Source: an uncultured Ectothiorhodospiraceae bacterium
GTDB taxonomy: Bacteria; Pseudomonadota; Gammaproteobacteria; UBA9214
Direction of reading: 5' to 3'
Assembly: GCA_947258945.1 (NCBI GenBank)
Contig: CAMYKJ010000162.1
Coordinates: 1-5,639, forward strand
Length of the DNA: 5,639 nt
Below are positions 1 to 4,504 of the stretch, piece after piece. Position 1 is the stretch's first letter, and each line of letters begins with the position of its first letter. Both the position numbers and the translations under genes were made by a program. The notes under the pieces were generated by a model that had not been told where the DNA came from, searched no databases, and saw only the letters and a program-made list of their open reading frames with translations.

Positions 1-1
1 C

Positions 2-727
2 CGTCGCAACTACTACCGGATACTGCACATCCAGCCGGATGCGCCAACCGACATCATCAAGGCGAGCTACCGGACCCAGATGCAGAAACTGAAAATGCAT
101 CCCGACCTGGGCGGGGATGAATGGGATGCCAGCATCCTCAACGAGGCCTACCGTGTCCTGTCCAATCCGAAGAAACGCGCCGCCTACGACGCTGCCTACA
201 TGGCAGGCCGCAGTCGCCCGTTCGATGCGTCACAATCGGGCAGCGACCGGTCACCTGATCATTACAGCGCACAGGATACGGCCACAACAAACGAACCGCT
301 TGACATGTCTGTATGCGCATTCTGCCGGACACCGCGACCGGCGGAAGCATCCTGCACCCAGCAACCGCTCTGCGCCGGCTGCGGCGGACCGCTCCAGGTC
401 GCCGCCACAGTGCGTATTGCCGGCACGACCGGACGGTCCTTCGAGCGCATGCCGCACCATGCACCGGTGACCGTCTACCTCGATACTGAATGCAGGGGAA
501 ATCATGGAAGACTGCGCGACCTGTCGCCGGCCGGGCTGCAGGTTCAGGTACCGGTGCCGCTCAGGACCGGGCAGCTTATCCGTATTACCGGCGATGATGT
601 CGCCACGATCGGTCGCGTGATGTACTGTAACCGGTCCCGGGACAGCGGACAGTTCATCGCCGGTATAGCCTTCATAACCGTGCATTTTCATCGACGTGCA
701 GGGACATTTATCACGGAAAAAGCATGA
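2..727 (+). CDS. J-domain / zinc-ribbon / PilZ-like protein (5' partial)
   Basis: The frame is open to the left edge, so the true start lies outside; 241 residues are visible. The first ~65 visible residues are a J domain: a helix I/II region starting NYYRILHIQPDAP, the diagnostic HPD triad at visible residues 33-35, then helix III/IV (ILNEAYRVLSNPKKRAAYD). J domains stimulate the ATPase of DnaK-type chaperones. A polar linker follows, then a zinc-ribbon-like knuckle with C105-x2-C108 and C124-x2-C127 (plus C118). The C-terminal ~95 residues read as a PilZ-like beta barrel with the D-x-S-x-x-G signature (DLSPAG, residues 173-178). The arginine motif that normally completes the c-di-GMP site is R149-M-P-H-H153, so the second Arg is His. 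The domain assignment is strong for J and moderate for PilZ. Whether it binds c-di-GMP is doubtful. It ends 72 bases before csrA, which has its own promoter. Confidence 0.85.
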   Translation, partial: RRNYYRILHIQPDAPTDIIKASYRTQMQKLKMHPDLGGDEWDASILNEAYRVLSNPKKRAAYDAAYMAGRSRPFDASQSGSDRSPDHYSAQDTATTNEPLDMSVCAFCRTPRPAEASCTQQPLCAGCGGPLQVAATVRIAGTTGRSFERMPHHAPVTVYLDTECRGNHGRLRDLSPAGLQVQVPVPLRTGQLIRITGDDVATIGRVMYCNRSRDSGQFIAGIAFITVHFHRRAGTFITEKA

Positions 728-734
728 CCATTCA

Positions 735-763
735 TTGACTTTGCCGGGTTGCACGTCTATATA
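735..763 (+). promoter_or_regulatory. Sigma70-type promoter of csrA
   Basis: TTGACT (735-740, 5/6 to consensus) is followed by exactly 17 bases and TATATA (758-763, 4/6). Transcription would start near 770, giving a leader of about 30 nt before the csrA ATG. A 10-bp perfect palindrome, TAGCTAGCTA (764-773), sits over the predicted start and could be an operator. The promoter is inferred from sequence only. Confidence 0.65.
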
Positions 764-799
764 TAGCTAGCTAATCCCGCACTACAAGGTTTTCCCGTC

Positions 800-979
800 A
801 TGCTAATCCTTACCCGCAGGTTGGGCGAGTCACTTATCATCGGTGATGATGTCACGGTGACAGTGCTGGGTGTCAAGGGCAACCAGGTCAGGATAGGCAT
901 CAAGGCGCCCAAAGACGTACAGGTGCACAGGGAAGAGATCCATAACCGCATCCAGCAGGAAAAAAACCACGAGAAGTAA
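800..979 (+). CDS. csrA: Carbon storage regulator CsrA
   Basis: A 59-residue protein starting [10 protein letters not shown] that matches the CsrA/RsmA family nearly residue for residue through the core ([29 protein letters not shown]). The family's usual length is about 61 residues. CsrA is a homodimeric cytoplasmic RNA-binding protein that binds GGA motifs in 5' leaders and changes translation or stability of target mRNAs. It controls carbon flux, motility, biofilm and c-di-GMP enzymes. The key RNA-contact residues are present: L4 and R6 in the first strand and R44 in VHREE. The start is fixed by the invariant MLIL opening, with AAGG at 785-788 as a somewhat distant ribosome binding site. 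It lies downstream of its own promoter at 735-763. No GGA is seen in the short leader, so autoregulation by direct binding is not evident. Identification is secure. Confidence 0.97.
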   Translation: MLILTRRLGESLIIGDDVTVTVLGVKGNQVRIGIKAPKDVQVHREEIHNRIQQEKNHEK

Positions 980-1042
980 CAGCCGGGCGCACCTGCAACG
1001 CGCTTGCGTTACATCCTGGCAATCCATCCTGGCTATCAAGGC

Positions 1043-1339
1043 ATGTCAACACTGGCACTGTTGCTGATCATCCTGGTTGCCGTACTGGTATGGCAGTACA
1101 GCACGCTCAGCCGGGACCGGGCAATCAAAACCGCGCGCGAGACCTGCGAAACCCGGGGTCTCCAGTTCCTGGACGGAACAGCTGCATTACAGACTATCAG
1201 GCCGGTCTTTTCCCGTGAACGCGGGCCGGGACTGCAGCGGACCTACACCTTCGACTATAGCGAGGACGGTATCGGCCGTCGCACCGGCTGCATCATCATG
1301 CACAACACGCTGGTTGCCTCCGTACTGCTCGATGAATGA
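1043..1339 (+). CDS. DUF3301-type single-pass membrane protein
   Basis: A 98-residue protein. Residues ~3-18 (TLALLLIILVAVLVW) form one N-terminal membrane helix. A basic segment follows (RDRAIKTARETCETRG), then a small beta-rich soluble domain ending RRTGCIIMHNTLVASVLLDE. This architecture and the 'R-x2-A-x3-A-x2-C-x4-x-Q-x-LD' pattern after the helix fit DUF3301, a proteobacterial family of unknown function. The ATG at 1043 is preferred because it puts the membrane helix at the extreme N-terminus; a TTG at 1004 in frame would add 13 residues that look like leader sequence. The RBS is poor (AAGG only one base away). It lies 63 bases after csrA with no convincing terminator between them, so cotranscription is possible. 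Its stop overlaps the next gene's start by 8 bases, which suggests translational coupling. Function unknown. Confidence 0.75.
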   Translation: MSTLALLLIILVAVLVWQYSTLSRDRAIKTARETCETRGLQFLDGTAALQTIRPVFSRERGPGLQRTYTFDYSEDGIGRRTGCIIMHNTLVASVLLDE

Positions 1340-1721
1340 CGGCGCCGGTACGACTCTCGAGTCATTCAGGGGCACACTGGAACGCAACGGCACCGGGTTC
1401 ACCTATACCGCACCCGCGCAGGAGCGCTGTGCGCAAATCCGCTTTATCGGCAGTTTCGAAGGCCGTCCCGTGATCTGGGATGCGACCATCATGGCACTCG
1501 AACATACCCATGGCACAGATGATCGCAACGAACAGGCACACCCCGACAGCCAGTTCATCGAGATCGATGAGGGCAAAGGCGATATACGGGTGATCAGAAT
1601 CGGCCTGCAACTGGACCGCATCGACGAACAGACCATACTCAAAACCATCATCATGATCCGGAAATACAAACGCCTGCATACCGGGCGCCACGAGTTCGGC
1701 TACAGCCCGCCGGTGCGCTGA
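1332..1721 (+). CDS. Conserved-looking hypothetical protein coupled to the DUF3301 gene
   Basis: 129 residues starting MNDGAGTTLE. The frame extends upstream, but the ATG at 1332, overlapping the preceding stop by 8 bases (ATGAATGA), is the natural start for a coupled gene. The protein has no signal peptide or membrane helix. It contains beta-like segments (CAQIRFIGSFEGRPVIWDATIMAL), an acidic/polar middle, and an ending with helix ILKTIIMIRKYKR followed by HTGRHEFGYSPPVR. The gene is real by position, frame and composition. I recall similar small proteins beside DUF3301 genes in beta- and gammaproteobacteria, but no function is established, so the pairing is the main clue. It could be a soluble partner of the membrane protein (inference). 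Confidence 0.7.
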   Translation: MNDGAGTTLESFRGTLERNGTGFTYTAPAQERCAQIRFIGSFEGRPVIWDATIMALEHTHGTDDRNEQAHPDSQFIEIDEGKGDIRVIRIGLQLDRIDEQTILKTIIMIRKYKRLHTGRHEFGYSPPVR

Positions 1722-1746
1722 TGCATACCACGCCGCCTGATATAAT
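1718..1746 (+). promoter_or_regulatory. Extended -10 promoter before the 78-residue gene
   Basis: TGATATAAT (1738-1746) is a perfect TATAAT hexamer with an upstream TGn extension. The matching -35 position, 17 bases upstream (CTGATG, 1718-1723), is weak, as is usual for extended -10 promoters. Transcription would start near 1753, giving a leader of about 28 nt carrying the GGAG ribosome binding site. The -35 overlaps the stop of the preceding gene. Confidence 0.6.
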
Positions 1747-1780
1747 CCTGACTGTATGACAGCTTGCATGGAGTCCGTAT

Positions 1781-2017
1781 ATGCCATATTTCATTTTTGT
1801 CGTAACCAGCAGCGAATCCGGGCGCAAGTCTGCCGCGCTGGTCAGCCAGTATGAAAAATTCAGGGATGCAAAAAACGAGGTCAAGCGCCTGCGCAGCGAG
1901 AAACCCCTTGATGATAATCAAATCTACAAGATCAACTACTCTGCCACGGAAATGGAAGCGGAACAGGCGCTGACCGAGACCCGGGAAGAGCCGATTGCAA
2001 AGGAATGGGAAAAATAA
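1781..2017 (+). CDS. Small hypothetical protein, 78 residues
   Basis: It starts MPYFIFVVTSSESGRKSAAL at an ATG with a good ribosome binding site (GGAG, 1770-1773, 7 bases away) and a promoter just upstream. The N-terminus is a hydrophobic beta-like strand (YFIFVVTS). It is followed by a charged helical region (YEKFRDAKNEVKRLRSEKPL) and a Glu-rich C-terminal helix (ATEMEAEQALTETREE). It has no cysteines, signal peptide or membrane helix. The shape, one strand and two amphipathic helices, suggests a small cytoplasmic protein, possibly binding a partner. I do not recognise a named family. The stop is 24 bases before the next start in the same direction, so the two form a likely two-gene unit. 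Confidence 0.75.
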   Translation: MPYFIFVVTSSESGRKSAALVSQYEKFRDAKNEVKRLRSEKPLDDNQIYKINYSATEMEAEQALTETREEPIAKEWEK

Positions 2018-2041
2018 CCGGCCAGGCGATATCCAACGCTG

Positions 2042-2509
2042 ATGGAAGAACAGGAATACAAAAACACCTACGACGCCGTCAACGAACGACGCTGCATATT
2101 CGAGAAAACCATCAACTCCAGGCGCAGCACCTGCGCCAGATCACGCCGCTTTCACCTGGCAGACAGGGAAGGCATCGCCTGCAGTTCCGCCGCCGGCAAG
2201 GCGCTGTGTACTGAACTGCTCGATCGCATGCGCAGCAATGCGCGTTTTGCGCTGCACCTGACGAGCGCCAGCGGACCCCTGCCGCATGCGCGCGAAATCA
2301 AGGTCCAGACAGGTGGCATGCTGGGACTGCAGGCCCTGGTTAATCCCGAACGGGCCGAATACAGCGACGTCGACAACATCATCGGAATCATCGACCGGGC
2401 ATTGCAGGAATATCAGGATTTCGATCACCTGCCCTACGATGTCATCATCCAGTCCATTGTGAAATTCGAGGGCCGGCGTAGACGGTCGCACCCGGATAAA
2501 AAACGCTAG
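2042..2509 (+). CDS. Four-cysteine conserved hypothetical protein
   Basis: 155 residues starting MEEQEYKNTYDAVNERRC. Cysteines lie at 18, 31, 47 and 56 in the N-terminal third (ERRCIFEK, SRRSTCARSRRF, GIACSSAAGKALC), a spacing that could ligate a metal or an Fe-S cluster. This part is followed by a helix rich in Arg/Leu (ELLDRMRSNARFALHLT), the segment GPLPHAREIKVQTGGMLGLQ, and a C-terminal helical part ending in a basic tail (RRRRSHPDKKR). I recall related proteins in beta- and gammaproteobacteria but no established role. The frame is chosen over the overlapping 2005-2214 frame because it has this ordered pattern and spans the whole interval. The ribosome binding site is weak, which fits translation following the 78-residue gene. 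It converges on the - strand gene ending at 2537, and I see no clear terminator in the 27-base gap. Confidence 0.75.
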   Translation: MEEQEYKNTYDAVNERRCIFEKTINSRRSTCARSRRFHLADREGIACSSAAGKALCTELLDRMRSNARFALHLTSASGPLPHAREIKVQTGGMLGLQALVNPERAEYSDVDNIIGIIDRALQEYQDFDHLPYDVIIQSIVKFEGRRRRSHPDKKR

Positions 2510-2536
2510 GCCGTCCGCAACCGGCGAGGTGCCTGG

Positions 2537-3205
2537 TCAGCGCAACTGGATACTGTCCACCACGACCGGCGACACGGTCTCGAGGGTCGCGCCATTGATC
2601 TTGGTATGCCGCCTGACCTGCAGGTAGACACGTTTCGCCCCGGCGCCGGAACTGAGCATGAACTCGGGGGCACCGGCATAGGACTGCCACTCTGCACCCT
2701 CCATGTCGCTGCGCTCGCTGGCACGGTATTGTGTTGCCATCCCGTTAAGGCTGTTGTTCAGCCTGATGGTACGGCTGTCGGTCGCCGTGGCGCCCGCATT
2801 GATCCTGAACTGACTGACGACGAGGCCGGAGGATGTCAGCGCGGCGCTTTCCCTGCGTATCGAACATTGCGGCCCGCCACCCCCGGCAGGGAGCGACATC
2901 ACCAGCATCCTGTCGGTATTGGAGGTCACCATGGATTCCTGCTCCGACTTGTAACCTGCAAACGAAGCGGTGACGACGACCTCTGCCTGGGGCACTTCGC
3001 TGAACAGGACATAGCCCTTCCCGTCCGTGCGCGCGGCGCCGAACTGGTCCAGTCGTGCGCGTGTACCAAGACAGACAGACACGCCTGCCAGGGGAAGATT
3101 GCCGCCCCGTTCAAACACGCGCACCCGCACTTCGGTTGCATCTGCGGTGAACGCCGCCCATGCCATCAGGGACAATATCAATATGCTGATTCTTTTCATT
3201 ACCAT
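2537..3205 (-). CDS. Exported protein with carboxypeptidase-regulatory-like and Ig-like domains
   Basis: 222 residues. A signal peptide is clear: MVMKR, a hydrophobic core (ISILILSLMAWAAF), then a likely cut after ADA (residue ~23). Residues ~25-105 look like a carboxypeptidase regulatory-like beta-sandwich: VRVRVFERGGNLPLAGVSV, a TDGKGYVLFSEVP turn, and VVTASFAGYKSEQ. A glycine hinge (PAGGGGPQC) leads to a second beta-rich part. Its end (ATQYRASERS, AEWQSYAGAPEFMLSSGAG, KRVYLQVRR) resembles Ig/fibronectin-like repeats of bacterial surface proteins. C45 and C114 could form a disulfide. Such domains usually serve in adhesion or envelope structure; no catalytic motif is visible. Two starts are possible, at 3205 and at 3199 (MKRISIL); AGG lies 8 bases before the second, so it is equally likely. 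It is downstream of the receiver-like gene on the same strand, with its own candidate promoter. Confidence 0.8.
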   Translation of the reverse strand: MVMKRISILILSLMAWAAFTADATEVRVRVFERGGNLPLAGVSVCLGTRARLDQFGAARTDGKGYVLFSEVPQAEVVVTASFAGYKSEQESMVTSNTDRMLVMSLPAGGGGPQCSIRRESAALTSSGLVVSQFRINAGATATDSRTIRLNNSLNGMATQYRASERSDMEGAEWQSYAGAPEFMLSSGAGAKRVYLQVRRHTKINGATLETVSPVVVDSIQLR

Positions 3206-3229
3206 TACCTGCCTGGTTGATTATTGAAT

Positions 3230-3258
3230 ATTATGCGCTAGCCTGACCGGCCTGACAT
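3230..3258 (-). promoter_or_regulatory. Candidate promoter of the exported-protein gene
   Basis: Read on the - strand, ATGTCA (3253-3258, 4/6) and CATAAT (3230-3235, 5/6) are separated by 17 bases, ending about 25 bases before the gene start. The -35 lies within the loop of the inverted repeat TGACCGG-N8-CCGGTCA (3244-3265). Such a repeat could be an operator or an attenuating hairpin. It lacks a U-tract, so it is not an obvious terminator for the upstream gene. Confidence 0.4.
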
Positions 3259-3262
3259 CCGG

Positions 3263-3625
3263 TCATCTCCGCCTGCAGGCACGGAACGTCAGTGCGTGGT
3301 GTACCGGTAGACGGGTGCGCAGTTTCTCGAACTGGGGCGTGAATTCCTGTTCGTAGAAAATGACCACCCGTGTATCCGGCAACCGCTGAACGACCGCCAG
3401 CAGGGATTCGAGACTGCTGGTACGGTCGCGAAAATCCGACTGGAAGTTGAACTCGGCAACGATCACATCGGGTACCCGCCGTTTGAGAAAACCGATGGCC
3501 TTGCGCATGCGGGTCTCGATGGCGACCTCGTAGCCGAGCGACTCGTACAGCGTCCGGAAATCCGGATAGCCCCCGAGCTCGATAATCGCCAGTAACAGCC
3601 TGTCACCTGCACCACTCATATACAT
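3263..3625 (-). CDS. Receiver-like (pseudo-receiver) single-domain protein
   Basis: 120 residues with an alternating beta/alpha pattern like a response-regulator receiver: strand RLLLAIIEL, helix YESLGY, strand and helix EVAIETRMRKAIGFLKRR, strand PDVIVAEFNF, then TRVVIFYEQEF and helix PQFEKLRTRL. At the end of the third strand, where receivers carry the phosphoacceptor Asp (…DVIVxD), this protein has E58. Glu there often mimics the phosphorylated state, so it is probably not regulated by phosphorylation. The conserved Lys near the end of receivers is not visible, and the C-terminus stops early (ALTFRACRRR) without a full last strand and helix. Starts at 3625 (MYMSG) or 3619 (MSGAG) are both possible, and neither has a clear ribosome binding site. 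It is followed 57 bases later by the exported-protein gene. The receiver-fold assignment is an inference from pattern; the gene itself is well supported. Confidence 0.7.
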   Translation of the reverse strand: MYMSGAGDRLLLAIIELGGYPDFRTLYESLGYEVAIETRMRKAIGFLKRRVPDVIVAEFNFQSDFRDRTSSLESLLAVVQRLPDTRVVIFYEQEFTPQFEKLRTRLPVHHALTFRACRRR

Positions 3626-3642
3626 ACATCATAACCGGCTTT

Positions 3643-3758
3643 GCCAATTATTTGGCGTCGAATTGTCCCAAATCGCGCTGTGTCGTGTATATTCATATCT
3701 AAGGCCACCCTAGCCATGTCAATGTGCCCGATCCAGTCTAAAACGGCCAATTTTTGGC
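3643..3758. promoter_or_regulatory. Two copies of a GCCAA/TTGGC inverted repeat in the divergent intergenic region
   Basis: GCCAATTATTTGGC (3643-3656) and GCCAATTTTTGGC (3746-3758) share perfect 5-bp arms around an AT-only centre of 4 and 3 bases. They lie about 103 bp apart in the AT-rich region between the receiver-like gene and the sulfur-globule gene. Two similar dyads in one divergent control region look like binding sites of one dimeric regulator. The rest of 3626-3924 contains promoter-like hexamers and no convincing gene. Confidence 0.4.
3692..3722 (-). promoter_or_regulatory. Candidate promoter of the receiver-like gene
   Basis: On the - strand a perfect TTGACA (3717-3722) is followed after 19 bases by TATGAA (3692-3697). 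The spacing is longer than ideal; an 18-base alternative uses ATATGA (3693-3698). The transcript would have a leader of roughly 60 nt and would contain the first GCCAA/TTGGC dyad. Confidence 0.35.
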
Positions 3759-3831
3759 AACTATAACCGACTGTATAACTGAGCATTTATACGAATGGCT
3801 ATGGATTGTTAGAAATTAATTAAGTTAGCTA

Positions 3832-3858
3832 TTGCTTATTTAAGCAGTTTCTTATAAA
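3832..3858 (+). promoter_or_regulatory. Candidate promoter and palindrome before the sulfur-globule gene
   Basis: TTGCTT (3832-3837) and TATAAA (3853-3858) are separated by 15 bases, which is shorter than the ideal 17, so the exact -35 is uncertain. Between and over them lies the inverted repeat TGCTTA-TT-TAAGCA (3833-3846), a good operator candidate. Transcription would begin near 3865 and give a ~60-nt leader ending in a strong GGAGAG ribosome binding site (3914-3919). Confidence 0.4.
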
Positions 3859-3924
3859 GTATTGCGTGTCCTTACAGACGAAAGACTTCACCACAGTACG
3901 ATTAACTTTATTTGGAGAGTAACA

Positions 3925-4300
3925 ATGAAAACTATTGCAACCATTATTACTGCGGCCACTCTGGCCATCGGCTCCACCGCCGCATCCGCCTGGGGCGGTC
4001 CGTGGGGCGGTGACAACTGGGGTTCCGACTGGGGCCCGTTTGACGGCGACGGTTGGGGTGACATGGACTTCAACATGAGCGGCGGCGGTCGCGGTTCCGG
4101 TTATGGGCTACGGTCGTCACTATGGCTATGGCGGCTATCCTGGTTACGGCTATGGCGGCTATCCTGGTTACGGCTATGGCGGCTATCCTGGTGGCGGCTA
4201 TGGCGGCTATCCTGGTGGCGGCTATGGCGCTCCTTACGGTGGTGCTCCTTACGGTTATGCTCCGGCTGCTCCGCAGGCTCCGGCTGCTCCTACCCAGTAA
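3925..4300 (+). CDS. Sulfur globule-type protein, frame broken by one extra G
   Basis: It starts MKTIATIITA at an ATG 7 bases after GGAG. A signal peptide ends at ASA (residue 22). The mature part opens with WGGPWGGDNWGSDWGP and GDGWGDMDFNMSGGGRG, the Trp/Gly/Asp composition I recall for sulfur globule proteins (Sgp CV1/CV2) of purple sulfur bacteria. These small exported proteins coat intracellular sulfur globules in the periplasm. At 4105-4107 a GGG run throws the frame off. Removing one G joins Y60 to a second frame that continues GYGRHYGYGGYPGYG, four 8-residue repeats, and an Ala/Pro tail (APAAPQAPAAPTQ) ending at the TAA 4298-4300. The repaired protein has 124 residues. Unrepaired, translation would run past the terminator with an unrelated Leu/Trp/Arg-rich sequence to 4419. 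The cause may be a sequencing or assembly error, a recent mutation, or +1 frameshifting. The identity is from composition and architecture, since such proteins are low-complexity. Confidence 0.72.
4124..4219 (+). repeat. Four tandem 24-bp repeats in the sulfur-globule gene
   Basis: The unit encodes GYGGYPGY or GYGGYPGG. Copies begin at 4124, 4148, 4172 and 4196. The first two are identical to each other, as are the last two; the pairs differ only in the final codon (TAC versus GGC). A partial fifth unit (GGCTATGGC) follows at 4220. The identity at third-codon positions points to recent duplication, and copy number probably varies between strains. Confidence 0.9.
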
Positions 4301-4328
4301 GACGGCCCAAGAACCGAAAAAGCCAAGT

Positions 4329-4364
4329 AAAAGGGGGCAGCCTGCAAGGGCTGTCCCCTTTTTT
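4329..4364 (+). terminator. Rho-independent terminator of the sulfur-globule gene
   Basis: Arms AAAAGGGGGCAGCC (4329-4342) and GGCTGTCCCCTTTT (4349-4362) pair over 14 positions with one G-U, around the 6-base loop TGCAAG. A run of six T (4359-4364) follows the GC stem. It starts 28 bases after the repaired stop codon at 4300, which supports that stop as the real end. The A-tract on the left arm means it may also work for - strand transcripts coming from the ArsR gene. Confidence 0.93.
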
Positions 4365-4413
4365 ATTGGTCGTCCCATTTATTATTTCGGGCGGATCACA
4401 CCCATTGTCGCGC

Positions 4414-4440
4414 TTGTAGGAGCGCCTTGCAGGCGCGATC
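4414..4440. repeat. REP-like GTAGGAG hairpin
   Basis: TTGTAGGAGCG (4414-4424) opens an element whose stem is GCGCCT (4422-4427) and AGGCGC (4431-4436) with a 3-base TGC loop, followed by GATC. A GTAGGAG head next to an imperfectly variable GC hairpin is the classic layout of REP sequences in Pseudomonas, Xanthomonas and other gammaproteobacteria, which are moved by REP-associated tyrosine transposases (RAYT). It lies between two convergent genes, a common REP location. A TCGCGC (4408-4413) just upstream can also pair with GCGCGA (4434-4439). One copy only is visible. Confidence 0.6.
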
Positions 4441-4504
4441 AGCCGCAGGCCGGATTTGACACATAACGCCTGTTCGCAGGAATAAAAAGCTCAATATCGC
4501 CGGA

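Noticed and set aside
251..754. - strand open frame (167 codons) opposite the J-domain gene
   Set aside because: The opposite strand carries HPD, zinc and PilZ signatures. This frame has none and runs through the csrA promoter.
997..1010. Hairpin AACGC-GCTT-GCGTT after csrA, considered as a terminator
   Set aside because: The stem is only 5 bp and no T-run follows.
1012..1033. 9-bp direct repeat CATCCTGGC (1012-1020 and 1025-1033)
   Set aside because: Short, two copies only, and within a leader with no other sign of regulation. Chance is likely.
1362..1787. - strand open frame (141 codons)
   Set aside because: It covers the + strand promoter and start of the 78-residue gene and lies opposite the coupled gene at 1332-1721. 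It has no recognisable pattern.
2510..2536. Possible terminator between the convergent genes
   Set aside because: No stem-loop with a T-run can be formed in this 27-base gap.
2606..3220. Long + strand open frame (204 codons)
   Set aside because: It lies opposite the exported-protein gene, whose signal peptide and domain pattern are clear. The + strand product is rich in Arg/His/Pro with no domain pattern and no good ribosome binding site.
3754..3779. Alternative promoter TTGGCA ... TATAAC for the sulfur-globule gene
   Set aside because: The spacing is 14 bases, too short, and the TTGGCA is part of the dyad described above.
4124..4219. Regular short repeats considered as a CRISPR array
   Set aside because: The units are directly adjacent with no spacers and they encode an in-frame Gly/Tyr/Pro repeat.
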